A DNA stretch of 64,000 nucleotides from Pterobdella sp. o SKG-2022 (Eukaryota; Annelida; Clitellata; Hirudinida; Piscicolidae): NCBI GenBank assembly GCA_964035795.1, contig OZ038320.1, forward strand, positions 20,416,589 through 20,480,588, written 5' to 3'. Under the pieces are notes generated by a model. That model made no database searches and was not told the DNA's origin. It saw only the letters and a list, made by a program, of their open reading frames with translations. Positions 14,366 to 32,200 of this stretch are shown one piece after another. The translations under genes and the position numbers were made by a program. Positions within the stretch are counted from its first letter, which is position 1. The number at the start of each line of letters is the position of its first letter.

Positions 14366-14375
14366 AATTTTTTCT

Positions 14376-17450
<3,075 letters not shown>

Positions 17451-18063
17451 TACTGAATAAAAGTTGAGATAGTTAAATGCAATAACATGAAGCTTGGGAA
17501 TCGCTTTTAATTTAAAAGTTAATCTTGATAATTAGTTTTTTAGTAGAAAGATAAAATAGTTTTAATTTTTTGTTGTAACAAATGTTAGAAAGTCATTAAA
17601 TAACTTAGGAAATAGTTTGAATAAAAGTAAAATATTGATAATCAAACACAACTACACCCTGAAAATATAGCTAGTTTTAAAACAAAACTATAAAAAAATA
17701 GTTATCATGTTTAAGGCCCAATTCATAATACTGAAAAAGTTTTTAATTGAAAAAACAATAATAACCAGCAAAGCATAGTTTAGTACAGTGTTGAATATCA
17801 TGACAAAAAATCGTCAAAATGCGTCATCATTTATAAAATAATATAATTCTATTTACGTTAAATACCATAACCAAAAATATTTTAACAGTGATAGTAAGTA
17901 ATAGTCCAGTATTTTAAAAAAAAAATATAAATTCTGGAATGTTAACAAATAATTCAAGAAAATATAAATACTTCATGAACTGATGAAAATTTAGTCTTTT
18001 TGAAATTCACTGGTTAAACAAAGAAGCTTATCAAAATTAATTAACAAAAAACATGAATTTTGA
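17451..18063. other. Short spacer between Slingshot stop and METTL15 start
   Basis: 613 bp of AT-rich DNA between two genes on the same strand. It must contain the Slingshot 3' UTR and the METTL15 promoter. I see no canonical AATAAA close to the Slingshot stop and no other defined element. Confidence 0.5.
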
Positions 18064-21000
18064 TTATTCTACTACAACGGAATGAAATTTTTTCATTTTT
18101 CTTTTTCTTCTGCTTTTTGTTATGCTTTCCTTTTTGCAATTTGAATTATTTTTTGATAGTTTAAGCTTGAAATCATCAATTTTAGTTTTGATATTTCTAT
18201 TTTCTTGCTCAAAATCTTCTTTATCTGCAGTTTCAATCAAGGAAGGCAGACTGCAACACTTTTTTAAAATGGGCTTCAGTACCATAGACTCATCTTCAAT
18301 ATTCATTTCAATTTTTTTAATATTTGTATCTTCGGCAATATTTGAGGAATAACTATGATTTAAGTTTGATTTTTTCCTGAGGAATTTTGATAATTATTTA
18401 ATAAAAAATAAACAAGAAAATGAAAATAAGAATTTGAAAATACAATAATTTTTATAACTTAAATTCTGAATACAACTTGTTATAATGCTTACACATCAGC
18501 TTCAAAGTGGGGGTTGTTGACACAATTGAAACTCCACTGTCTCAGAACTGAAGATATAGATAGTTCTGAGTCATCCATCTCACCGTAGTCATCGTCGTTA
18601 CTCCTATCAAAACTTCCTCTATTTATCGTATTTTGAGCTACATTCAGACAAGATTTGTCAACATCAACTATGACAAATTTATCACAAGTATTAGTTCCTG
18701 ACGAATGTTTTTTGCCCATTAACAGCTTTTCATTTCGTGTTTCAGTTGAAATGCTGTCACTAAAGTCTAGATTATTCTCTCTATTACTGCCCTTAAATAC
18801 ATTCTTTTCATCTATAATCTGTACTCTTTCACGTACTTTTTCATTTTTAACGTCTTTAGCAATATTATCGTCATCTTCTCCGAAAGGAAGTGACACGCTT
18901 TTTTGCACGCTGCTTGTGGAAGGCAATGACTGATGCTTCATCTTCACAACTTTTGAGTCTGAAAATCCATCACATATTTTATAAATTATTAAGTAATCCT
19001 TGAACCTATTCTATAGAAAAATGCTCAAAGTTTAAATCTAAATGAAAAAATTTTTCAAAAAAATTGATAAGTTAGACATTAACTTTGAAAAATCTATTAA
19101 TATATTCAAATACAATCCAAACTATGTTTATTTGATTCCATTTTTTCGTATTGGTTAACCCTCTTTTTAACTTTTCCACTTTTGAAGGACGACGATGTAT
19201 TGAGGCAGTACTGAGAAGGTTTAGTGAGGTCATCTATCGACCTCGATTTAAAATGCGTACAGTATCGCTGATTGCTGCATTTGTATGTGGTAATAACATT
19301 TTTTTAGTTTTTTTGAAAAAAAGTTTAATATTATATGAAAAAATGTAGTAAAGGATATACTAGTTAATTTTTAAAAATTGATTCACCAGAAAAGTATTAA
19401 AATATTTATTTAAAAAAAATACTTATGCATAAAACGCAGAAAAGTTGTTTAGCTTATAGAGTCAAAGCAAAAATTTATCAAAAAATATTTCGGAACTCAA
19501 ATCGGCCCTTAAAAAAGGTCACATTAGCAAATCAACCTTGCATCGAGAATGCCTTGGTAAGTTATCAATTGGTTCATGAAACCTGGATTTGGTTGCACAC
19601 AAGATCTCTTGCTTTTCACTGCCTGAAAAGGAAGTAAAATTTGTTCATTATTTGATATGCTTGGAATATTTGAAAAGAATGAATTTTGAAGTAACAAATT
19701 TTCATTTTTCCAAAGTTTCCTCAATTATTATATAAAAAAATGGAGACTATTGCTTTAATGTTTCTGAAAAAGTGAGAAAAAATAAATATTAAAAAATGGG
19801 AATTTTCAAAAACAATTCATAAAAAAATATTTACAATATATTTATCGCTTCTTTCATAAACAATACATGCAATAAACCCCACTATTGAAAATTTTGGAAA
19901 TAACTTAAACAAAAGAACGGTTCTCATAAAGCTTATCTATATTCAAGAGTTTCAGCCTTGGACTCATTTATGAATATATACTGTTAACATTGGTGAATTA
20001 TCTCATTAAAACGAAAAATCAAATTGAAAATTAAGTTGAGTGATAGTATGAAACTTATTTTTGAGACCTGAAATGCTTCTTCAACCGTATATTGCTTTTC
20101 CTTCATCAAATAAGCCATCACCTTTTAAATATATTTTATATTCATATAACGAGACAAAAATAGCACTTTAATTCGATACAAATAATAAACAACTAAATAG
20201 ATTATCATTATTTTCAAATCTATAAAAAACCATATTGCATTGAGTCAGTTTGAAAGCAGAAACGTTCTTACAGTGGAAGCAGATCGACTGACTCCCATTT
20301 TGCAGTGCACCAACACATTCACATTATTATCCCTGCAAAGAATATTTTTATTTATGACGTGGTCTTAAATTATAAGGTTCATAAATACGTCTACCTAGCT
20401 TCATCGATGAACTTGTAAGTATTGTTCCAATGAGATATTAACTCGGCATCCTCGTGGTCATACAACCTAAAATGTCATTTTAATTAAAAAAACAATATTC
20501 CATAATGACTATATTTAAGAACCACAACAAATTTTAAAATACAAAGCTTTTCGTTAACAAAGTATTATTTTCAAGTATACTTGTTTTCAAAAAACAATGT
20601 TTCAACCTGACATTACAGTATCGGAACATGCCAGGAAAAAAATTATCGATTTCTCTAGTAACATTCAAAATGTACCCAATTCTGTAATGTTTTCATAAAC
20701 ATAATAAATAAATATAAATAAAATCTCAATTTAATAAGAAATATATCATTTTTTCAATTTTTTAATATATCATTTCTAAACTCTAAAAAAAATTTTGTTT
20801 GTATTAAAAAACATAGTTCATTATACCCGTTTCTTCTGAGTTCGTCTAAATTAGAAGCATTCCATTCACTTCCCAGGTACAAATGTTCATCAATTTTTGA
20901 AGGAGAGTCCATTTGTTTCATTACCTTCAAGAAACATTGCATTGTAATCCAAACTCATTTGGTTACAAGTCATTTAATAACTAGGTTTTATGTTTGTAAG

Positions 21001-23525
21001 CATAATATTGGAAAAAAATTAACGACAATGAAAACAAAAATCAAAAAATAATTATAAAAGAATTAAAAAACAGCTCACAATGATCATATCTTCGTCTATG
21101 TATTGTTTGTATTGCGTCCTACTCATTCCCATTGACTCTGTCAAAAAATGTTTGTAGGTTGAAAAATCATTAATTTATGACAGAAAAAGTAATTCATCAA
21201 TAAAGCTTAAAAAATTATTAATTCTCAATAAAATCCATTGAAAGTTTGTAAATAAAACAAACCTTTGAGATTGCCTCCAAGACTTTCCTCCAATTTTGTT
21301 CTTACCTGTATATACAACACAGACACGTTGAATTTTATTCATAAATCACACTCATTTTTGATAAAGAAATATAATACTGAAAAAATAAAATTGAAAAGAA
21401 TCAAAGTGATATAAAACAAACCTGCAGACTGGTGAGGTTGTCAGGGTCAGCGTTCATGAGGATCTCTTGCAGCTTCCTTCTGATCTTCACCTTCAACTCA
21501 GAAACCCTGTGGTATTACGTTTGGTTCAACTCAAAACTAAATTAACGTTGTATGAAGGTAGCTTGATGTTTAAAATATTGAAAAACTTAGTTTTTAATAA
21601 CGAAAATAAGATTCGCTGTGTTTTTTTTGTTTTGCTTTATTCAATTCAGTTTGGCATCAGAGTTATTTAAATTTAATAGTCTAGTTAAATGCTTTTGAAT
21701 AGATAGATTTTTTAGTGTAATTATTTTATTGAAAGCTGTCATAGATCTTGGTTATTAAATTGCTCAAATATAATACCAAGTCATGTGAGAAGTTTTATCT
21801 AAGATAAATTTTTATGTAGTGAAGTACGCATGATGACAACCTTTCTCCAACTGCTAAAGAAATTCTCTCATTATTTTCTGCTGATGCATATTCATCGTTG
21901 ACCTGGTTTTAATAATAATTTTTAAAATCGAAAAATTATGTAAATAAACTTCAAACACTAGAAAAAGTTGCTATAGACAAAAATAAATTGTATTTAAAAA
22001 TAAATGAAATATTAATGGTTATATTAATAAGTTATAGCTAATAATTGAAGATACTAATGGTTTATTTATACTTTCTGCCAGTGGTACAAGTCAGTGGCAC
22101 ACGATTTAACTTGGTTGTTGTAGTAGTCTAGGTCATTATCATAATTATTGTCTGAAGAACCAATTATATTATTTACGCTATATTTATCTTCGACATGATC
22201 ACCGCCATCAAAACTGATATAAACTCTATTGTTTTTTAGTTCTTCTTCTCTATTGTTATCAAAACTGTTTTCATAGGAGTCATTACTTGCGTTTTTATCG
22301 TCTGGTTCATTGTATTCATTATTACTTTCTTGTCTATCTGTACCTTCAGTAATCAATATTTCTTTTGATACTTTATTTTTAGCTGACAAGATAGCTTTGA
22401 CTAATGCTTGAACAGCTGTCCTGCAAGCAATTTTTATAGCTTAAAACGTGGAATAGATGCATAAAGCATATATCTAAACTAATATAACTATATGAAATAT
22501 AGCCTCATTAAGATAAGGTCTGTTGGTACTGTTAAAAAATTTTTCACAGCAAGACCATACCTTATCATTTGAGTTATAATTATTGTGATAAAGCTCATAA
22601 AAAAATCAAACCACATTTCTTGTACTGAAACTGGCTCCAAATTGTATTTCTTGCCAGCATATGTGATACAAAACCCTCTTAACATAGAAAAAACATTACA
22701 TATTTAATGGCTCCAGAATAAAGTTGAGAATTAAATTTGCGTCTGTCTTATATTTTATTTCAGCATGAAATAATGAAAAATAAAATGCAAAATATATTGA
22801 ACTGGTTTTTAAAAATTATGTTTGAAAACATACAAACCCATCACCATTGAGCCATATATCCATTTCTTTGGTGACAGGCAAAATCAGTCCGATTGTTACT
22901 TCATTTTTTTCTGTTACATCTACTCCCAGTAATATTATGCTTTCATTTGCATTCTGACTTTTAGTTTCTGATAATACTAACAAATATCTGCTAGTGGAGG
23001 TAGTACTATTGAGCTTAACTATCTGAAAAAGTATAATTCATGAAATAATTACTTTGAGTTATGATATTATTATGATAAACAAAAAAAATATTTTTGTTTG
23101 AATGATGAAACGAATACCAATGGATAAATAATAAATATCTCTCAATACCACTTTGAGGTTTTCACTTTTCCTCATCCACATCTGCAGAAGTTCAACATGC
23201 CCAAGAGGTTTTTCTGAAAAAAATAAATTTAAAAAATCAAAAAAAAACATTCAAATAATAATGTGTCATAAAAAAAAATTTAATAAATAATTTTCTTATC
23301 TTCATTTTATATTCTAAAGAATAAATTCAAAAAGTTTTAAAACTATTAAATAAATAGACTTTCATTGATATACTACAAGGGCTCAAAAAACAAACACTCA
23401 CTGCATCTACTCAAAAGCCATGGAGACTTTTTAAGGTTACGTGTTAATAAAACTGCAGAAGCAAAATCCAGTTTTTCAGCTTGATAATCATCACTAGTTA
23501 AACGTTTAATATTTTCCTTAAACAT
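18064..23525 (-). CDS. Slingshot family cofilin phosphatase
   Basis: Eighteen exons fit in phase: 23525-23402, 23213-23149, 23022-22838, 22677-22612, 22420-22072, 21902-21841, 21506-21422, 21305-21263, 21137-21079, 20924-20827, 20681-20607, 20466-20395, 20332-20272, 20121-20068, 19622-19537, 19241-19180, 18958-18493, 18376-18064 (about 774 residues). Order: Slingshot N-terminal domain (SETKSQNANESIILLGVDV, NLEPVSVQEMW); DEK_C-like domain (KVKIRRKLQEILMNADPDNL); dual-specificity phosphatase from about 347 (DEHLYLGSEWNASNLDELRR, GYILNVTREIDNFFPGMF) with the active site VHCKMGVSRSAST, Cys about 438 and Arg about 444; then a Ser-rich tail. The signature is intact, so an active enzyme is expected. 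Family members dephosphorylate cofilin/ADF at the N-terminal serine, restoring actin severing. The ATG at 23525 is the first suited to the N-terminal domain; no upstream exon was found. Two choices are less certain: the exon-4 donor (an in-frame alternative lies 51 nt on) and the 19180 donor. Confidence 0.93.
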
Positions 23526-26200
23526 TGTAAAAAATTTTATTAAATTTTAAGATGATATTTGCCTAAAAAGCTGTAAACAATGAAGTATATATTTTGTTCA
23601 TTATAAAAGATAGCAATTTATATTAGCTTTATAAAATTTCCAATAAAACTCATTATTTGGCAAAATTAGTTAAACGTTGAAAATTTTGCATATGTTTTGA
23701 AAATTGTTATAAAATTTTTTTCAAAAGTTCCTGGTTTAAAGAAACAATTTTAAAAGTAAACTAATAAACCAAAAAGTGAACCATTCGTTGTTTAAAAATT
23801 AATGGGTTGTCAAGAGGAGTTTTTTAATTTTTTTTAAAATATAGTATTCTAAAAAATTTTAATTTAACCATTAAATTTTGAGTTATTTTTTTATAAAAAT
23901 AAATTATAATTTAATCGAATTTTTAGTCATCTTTTCATTAATTTAACATGTAAGTGGAAACAAATTGAAACTGGTTAACTATTTTCAATATTTCCGAATT
24001 ACCATTTCAATAAAAAATTAATGCTTTTTATTAAGTTTTACCAACTTATTTTATGAAAATGAATTAGCATTTCAGAAATAATTGTCTAGCTAAATTTTAC
24101 CTGAATCACATGTAATGATTTAAAGCAGTGTATATATGATTATAAAATCTCAAGTAACTAGAGAGTTTTTAATGCATTATACTCTCGCTTTTCAAAACAA
24201 TATGACATTTAAAATCATTTTTCAATAGCGGTTTGTTTAGACTGAATCGGAGCCTAGACTTTGGAAGGATATTTCTATGTACCGTCATAAAAAGGTGACT
24301 TGGTATTCCTAAATTTTAACGCTAGTGTAAAAAGTATTTCATTTATTTGAATTATTTGTAGGGTAGCCATAAGAACACTTATGGGCTTTTGTAGTCATAA
24401 AAGATATAAGTGATAATTTTTAAGAGATAGCCTCTTAAGGTTTAACTTTATATAATGTTTTGATCAGTGTGAAAAGTCCGGTTGAAGCTAAAAAATACTG
24501 TTTAATACAACAATTCAAGCTTACTGTTATAGAAATACTAATAATTGTCAAATTTTAATGCAATTTTTTGAATTGGTTGAAAATTTCATTATATTTTGAC
24601 TTTAATTGAAAAATACGCAACTTGTCAGCCAATTTAAATTTAATATTATAAAAATTTTTATTTAAATTATATGAAATATTTCAAACTTGGAGTTTAAAGG
24701 TTTGTTGTTTGAATTTTTTCGCTGACTATTTATTATTTTAGCGTTTTTGGTCAAGTTAAAGTTGACAAGCATTTAAATCATTCTATATTTAGAAATTTTA
24801 TTCATGTGTTATAAGCTTTTATTTTTATGTCTCAAATAAAGTTTTTCCTAACAATAAAACATATATTACAGCTACAAGTTAAACATTACCAATATGCGAC
24901 ATCATATAATAGGTATTTGTCAAAAGGCGTTTGATACATTATAACACGCCTGATTTCGTTTTCATGCTTAATTATTTTCTATTTTTTCAAGTAAACAACA
25001 TCATTAACTATCTCAATATTATCAATGTTACAATTTTAGAATTTTTTTTTCTTATTTCGAAGCCACGTGAATTGACTGTTATCTTAAGTTATCTTAAGTT
25101 TTTTTTGATCAGTTTCAGTTGAATTTTCATAAATGTTTCAAAAAATTATATTGTGTAACTAAAAGATAGAAGATTATTACACGTTTTTTTCGAGACATTT
25201 GAATCTTTTTAATGAAAAAATAGCTTGGAAGCTTTAATATCTTCATCTGAATAGATGAAAAATTGTGTACAGAATTGTGAATGAAAAATTTTACCGAATT
25301 TCGAAACACGTCATTTTTGGGCGTGTAAGTTGCGGTTGAATTAATAATAAAGAATGTGCTAGCTAATAAAATAAATCCTTTCTTTTAAAATTTCGTTGTT
25401 GATTTCAATTTACACTTTGCTCATAGTCGTGTTTTAAAATTGAAAAATTGAATCAATGAATCTAACATACTGAATCCTGAAACTTTTGATTTTAATTCAA
25501 TATTCTTTTTTGATATCTGTCATACCGATTACATAATTAATGTTAAAGAAAACATTTCAAAATGAATATTAATGAGAATTTTGAGATTTGAAGCTTTAAC
25601 TCACGATAAATGAAGATTATTTAAAAAAAAACAACTATTTCACACATGTCTTTACGTTTAGGTTAACGGTAGAAAGCAAGTTTTTTGTTGTTACCAATAT
25701 TTAAATGCAATGTGTAACGTTTTTTTTCTTGCATAATAATATCAACCTATGATCCTTTGATTTTTATCACTGCTTGTTGTATTGATTTTTTAATTTCGTA
25801 ATGATTGTCTTTTCACCACATTTTAAACATATTTTCAACACATCACAATTTATAATATATTCATTTCGAGAAATAAAAAAATTATTTATTGTATTATTTT
25901 ATTTATTTAAATAATAAATGTTTTATTTTTATGTTGAATTTTTATTTTTTTTGCCTTATAATCATGGCTTAAATTGATCAAAATCTTATGAATTTAGAAG
26001 TTTGTGAAAGTTTTATCATTAGTTATGAAAAACAAACATTTCAATTTCCAACCAATCAATATCAAATGACTAAGCATTTTGATTAGCTTAGAAAATGTTT
26101 CAAGTCTGTACAAAACGCATTCATAACTATATTTGTAAAAATCTTCTTTGACATATAAAATATCGAAATAAATTTATAAAATTAAAAATTTTAAAACAAT
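23526..26200. other. Divergent intergenic region between Slingshot and Shank
   Basis: 2.7 kb separating two divergently transcribed genes, so it should hold both promoters and any 5' UTR exons. It is AT-rich and stop-dense. The short frames at 24931-25122 and 25127-25309 show no recognisable protein. A T-rich stretch ending in cag at 26218 could be the acceptor of a 5' UTR exon of Shank. Confidence 0.5.
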
Positions 26201-29200
26201 ATGGTTGGTCGTTTCAGCAACACCATGAACCCAGCATCGACCGTACAATCTTCAGAAACAGTTCACCTCAGAATCACTATGCCGGAGTTTCCTGATGTAC
26301 AAGTGTGTCTCAACTCAATTTGAAAAACAAAATTATTCATTTTTGTTATTCGAGATCTGATTTTAATTCATAGAAATCATGATTACAAAAATACTACGAC
26401 TTCGTCAGATGGTGATGGCGTTCTCAGCAGATGACACCGTATGGAGCGTCAAACAAAAGTTTCTACAAAACCTCAAAAAGGTTTCACCATTTTGAACATT
26501 TCTTATTCAAAAAAATTTTTTTACTGTAAAGTCAACACTGAGTTTGAATACTAGTTGATTTAATTGTGGAATATCGCCATGTAAAACCTAAAAACTTCGG
26601 AACTTGAGCCCATTATTAGTATAGCTAGTGGTCGACTGACTCGAAATAATGTTTCTAAACTTTTTAACAAATCATTTGAACAACAGGATCTAACAGATGG
26701 TCAAAACTATGGTCTGTACATCCCCCCTGCCTCGTGTCGTACCGGCAAGTTTTTGGATGAGGAGAGGTGTTTGCGAGAGTACCCTCTCACTGGCGGAATT
26801 AAGTACTATGAGGTAATAATGACTTCTACAAAGTGAACTTTGGTTATCATGATCAAAATTTTTTTTTATTGATCCATTAAAAATTAAAATTTAATTATTT
26901 CGTTTATTAAGACGCATTTAAACAATATAAATATATCTGATACGTGTATGAAGATAAAAAGTTTATTACATCAAGTTTATCACATTTTATCTATTCAATA
27001 TTTATATATTAGGCATAATAGATTATACTGCCGTACATGTCTTAGAAACTGGGGCCGACAACAGATGGCCTGAAAAAAAGATACTACTTAGTTTATATAA
27101 TAAGCCGTTTATTTGCAACACAGTTTTATAGACTGATAGCCAAGAAAATGTCAAACTTGAGTATCCAATTCAAGATCAGCCCTTCCCGAACTTGGGGAAT
27201 TAGCCTTGTCGTTATCCTCTAATGTCGCCCACCGAAACTAAATGACAACGATACCAGAATATCAGTTTTTTGATACCTGGTACTGAAGTCTACTGTTGTC
27301 TAGGTTATAACAGAAAAACAGCCTTCAACAATAAGCGCTAATTGGATGCAGTTTAACGTTGATGCCCAGAAAAGTTGCAAAAATAATTACCAAAATATAA
27401 AAAAAAATCAAATTTTGCATTTATTTTTTGTTAAATCATTTTTAATGATAAAGACAGCTCAAATAAATTTTAAAGTGAAACATTTTTAGGTCATTTTTTA
27501 TATTTACAGTTCAAGTACAAGACCAGGATAAAGTATAGCTACGATGTGAGCTCGATGAAGTTGAAGAAAGTCAATACATTGGTAAGTCAACGTTTGAAAC
27601 CTGTGTTGAATCTATTCCTTATAATTTACTCGAGTTTTGATTAATCGTATATTCTAAATATTTAATACAAAAATAAATAAATGTGAAAATATCTGAAATA
27701 TTTAATTCCGAATGTTGCATTAGAGAAAAACTAAAACTTTGCATAAACCATTCATAATTTAAAAAATTTTGAAAAATAAATAATTTTCCCTTTTATAGTT
27801 TCTGAAATAGAATGCCATTTTTAACCTAAGATTTCCATTAATTATATTAACATTTAAAAAAGATGTATAATAAAATCTAATGAATAATATATCCAAAAAG
27901 AACCTGGAGGAATTAATCATCAAAATATTTCAGTCAAACCAGAAGGATTTTCTTGAATGGGTTCGCAGGGACGACACAGATAGAGTTTCAAAACTTCTTC
28001 ATAAAGGATTCAATCCTAACTACAATCATCTAGCTAATGGAGGTTAAAAAGTGGAAATTCACCTGAAAATTCTATGTATAAACTAAAAGCTCTCATAGGA
28101 ATTTTCATTAAATTATTAATTTTTTATAAATAATGGAAAAAATTGGAAATAATTAACTAAAAATTTTTTAATGTCTTTTTGATACTTCCGTTTTCTAAAA
28201 ATGAGCTTCAAAAAATAGCGATGAATAATTACAAAAATATAATCCAATTTTCTGAAGTTATAATTTAATTTCCAATTCACAGAAACACCACTGACTATAG
28301 CCACAACGTTGAATAAACCTCGCAACATGCTTATAACCCTTGTGAGTGGAGGAGCATTCATAGATTATAGAAATCAAAATGGACATACTCCCTTGCATAT
28401 GGCTGTTATCAAAAAGAACAAAGACGCTATGCGGGTTTGCTCAAATTTTTAATAAAAGATCTTATTGCTAATTAGAAAAATCTTTCGGTGATATCACGTT
28501 TTAAAAGAAAATATGAATGTGTAATTAATATGAAATTGAATATCAAACATTCTTCATAAAATATGATTAAGTGTCGACATTCTCTTAAGCTGATAAAAAT
28601 TACTTAGGTAAAATCATTTTTATAACACGAAAGTTCATAAATAATGATTAAAAGCTCATACACTTTATATTGAATAACTTCATAACTAGTTGACTCTTGT
28701 ACCTAAAAAATAAGAACAATATTATGAGAATTATAATAATGAATTAAAAAACGCAGTACACTATTAGGTCACTCAAAACTGAAGTCTCAGCTGCACCAAA
28801 CCCCATAAACATTATTCTGAAGCAAACACAACTTATTATGTATTATGCTTAAAAATCTTTCAGACATTGTTAGATTTTGGCTGCAGTCCAAACTATAAAG
28901 ATAAAAATGGCCTTACTCCATTGTATTTATGCTGCAACGATGAGGTCTCTCTTCAACTTACTTCCATGCTCCTCCATGAAAGAGCCCAACTACAGTGCAG
29001 AGACAGCAACGGTTACACTGAGTTACATCATGTTAGTCTGGTCTTCTTATCTTTTTTGCTTTTTATTTTATTGATGTTGCTTTTTATTGTAAGTTCAAAA
29101 AGATTTGTTATGTATAATAAAGCTTGTATTAATGGCTAATTTTTATAAATGTTTTTTTGGCTACACCATCTGTACATACTTTATTGATTCATATTTTTAT

Positions 29201-32200
29201 AAAAACCTTATTCATATTCTGGCTTTAATAATGTAGCATTTTTAAAACTAATTTCATTATATATTATGATAATTTTTTTGAAATCTCAATATTACACTTC
29301 AAAAGCTTCAAGAGCCACACTAAAAGTTTTTACTGAAAAATATTGATATACTAATAAAAGCAAAGCTCTAAAAGTTCTAGCTTTAAATACTGAAGTTTTG
29401 TTTTTTTCACTCCAAAACTAAGTTGCCAAATACAAAAAAAAATAAATTTTAAAGTTTTTTTTATACAGTATTTTAGGTGAAATAAGAAATCTTATACAGT
29501 TTTCATGCTGTTTTGAAGTATATTCTCATTCTAATCTATCGATTAGAAACTGCTGCCAAATCGGAAAAAGATATTGAAATCAGTGGTTTTTGAAAATTTT
29601 GAAGCAAGCATGGGAAAAGATGTAACAAAGAATCGTAACTAAGACATGAATATATTTTAAAATGAATAATACTGTTAATGAGTTTGATACTAATGTAAAT
29701 TCAAATAGACTAAATTTAGATTTTGAAAAAATATTTTTGAAATCAAATTATATGGAATGTGTACAACATTCCAGGGCTTATATCGAGATCTAGCTGAAAA
29801 AAAATATAAGGATATTATTTGTATTTTACACCAAAACAAACCAACCAAATTCGTCATTCAAATATGAATTTTGCAATTTTTTTCTTTTGTATGAAGAACA
29901 AACACAAAGTATTTATTAAACTTTGAAATGTGATATTTTCTTACGAAGGTTTTATGGATTTTTAAAAATAACTACTTTGTGTTTGTTTTTGATACAATTG
30001 TATTCATCAAAATTTATCCTTTTCCTCTCTCAGTCTCAATGTTCAGCCATAAAAAATTTAATGAACCAACTAGTTTAGAATAAAATAAATGTATCTAAAA
30101 ATTTTCCATTTTGAAATTAACATCAAAAGATTATTATATGTGTACGATGTCTCTATAATAACAATCGTAAAATAAACTTTCAACTTTTCTATCTTTAACT
30201 TCCAGGCTTGCAAGCGAGGCAAAATGGAGCTGGTGGAACAGCTAGTGTTTTATGGGGCGGACTTGAACAGTCAGGATGACAAGGGCAATACTCCTCTACA
30301 TATATGTGCTGAGACTAACCGAGTGTGTTACTTTCTATGTATTTTAACTGGTTGTTTCACATTAGAATCTTTTTAACGCACTGGTTCTCAAAAACCTAAA
30401 AGTGAACTTTTATTGAAATTTTATTATTAAAGTTTCCTCATTAAATTTGATTTTTCATTTTTTTGGCGTTAAATAGTTTTTGTTTAATATTCAATCAGTT
30501 GTAGCTACATTTATAATTTAATCTGTAGCCAATTTTTATAATCATATTCTTTTGTTGAAAGTTCAAACTCTAATTTTAACCTTGGAAATATTTAAAATTA
30601 TTGAAAAACCAAAAATGTTATATTAATTCAATTAATACTTTCGGAAGATGGACTGTTGCAAAGTGTTACTAATGAGAGGAGCTGACAAAAACATAATAAA
30701 TAATGATGGTAAAACTGCAGCTTTAGTTTCAAAAATCAAATCCAACTCCTTGATCACCCAACTGATTGAGAACTTCAAATCTTCGGAAATAAGTTGGTCT
30801 TCATTACAACATTTACTTATCCAACAGCATTTTATTTGAAAAATTAAATCACTATAAAAATAATATACCATTGATACGCAAAAATAACAATCTAATTCAG
30901 TATACTTCAACGACCTACCTGTGTACAATGACAAACGCAGAGGCTTGTTATCAGCAGCAACAATAAGGAGTTTAGAAAAGAGCAGAAGCAATCCCAACCT
31001 CCATCTCTTATTCAAAAACCAATTCAATCCCATATCCACTGTTTCAGTTGTATCATTGAACACCCTTGTTAACCAATCTAGCAATAGAACAACAAAGTCG
31101 AAAAATTACGGCACTTTAACAAAAGGTATGACGGAACACACTAAAAACGATAGTTTGAGAAAAAGTGAAACGAATATTCCAAACGGCCACGCTATAAATC
31201 CTTTGAAGAATTCAAACATTTCTCATAACAACCAACGTCTTAGTGCTATGGATATTAGTTGGAAAGGTTTGCATTCTTGATACAATAGAATAATTTTTTG
31301 ATATTCAGCTTTCAATAGTATTTGTGATAATAAAATAGTTAACCCAAAGTCCTATGACTAATTCGTTCGACTTCGGGTCGAATAAACATTCCTTAATACT
31401 TTTGTAATTATTCAAATCATGAAGTTTTCCATGTTAATTTTTTCTAGGTATTCGTTTCCCATAATAAATATATTATCTTTTTTCTGTATGTACTAATGTA
31501 GACATTCCATATTGATTTAACAGGTAGCACAGTGGAAGTACCGAAAGATGAAAAACATGATTTCACGTGAGAAGATATTCCCTTTATCTTTTTTATTGTA
31601 ACTTTGATATGGAAGTAAATTTATTTCTTGCTTCTATTATACTTGCAATTTGTTTTATTTTGAGCAAAACTTCACTCATCTTACAGTTTGCTTAATGAAA
31701 TTATATAAAGTGTTTTATGATGGTTTTGACACGTTTTGAAAATGAAAAGTAAGTATCTAGGCAAAAAAAAAACACTAGAAATGAGAGTTCAAAGAACTGA
31801 AGAGAGGCCAAGAAAAAGATATTTTAACACAACAAAATATTTGAAAATGGTGAAAGAATGTTTAATATATACTAAAAATAAAAATTGATAAAAAAACACT
31901 TATCTGCTTTGCCAACTTCTGATGGAAAAGCAAAAAGAAAAAGACTATACCGGGCATGTGAAAATAATGAGGTGAACATTTGAAGCAAATAAAATATTTA
32001 AGAAAACTCAATTTATAACTACTATAAAAAAAGTAAAATTTTGTCAAAGCCTTGATAAAGGAAAACGAGCTCTAAAAAGAATTTGATTGAATGATTGAAG
32101 GTTAAAAAGATCTTTCTAAATTGAGAAAACTCTAAAAATGGTGTTGTTAAAACGAATTAATAGGTCAATAGTTATACTTAGCTCCAAGTTTCACACTTAC

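Larger units (their letters stand above)
5972..14375. other. 8.4-kb region with no recognisable coding exon
   Basis: Very AT-rich and stop-dense on both strands. Short open frames here (for example 8160-8378, 12787-12984, 13963-14202) have no recognisable motif and a composition like random AT-rich DNA. The stretch probably holds the MRL promoter and first intron(s), plus the 3' flank of METTL15. The one clear repeat is the TATC microsatellite at 6999-7083. Confidence 0.5.

Noticed and set aside
30632..31084. Minus-strand 150-codon open frame
   Set aside because: Lies opposite Shank exons 9-10 and the intron between them; no recognisable motif, and the plus strand has a conserved ankyrin reading.
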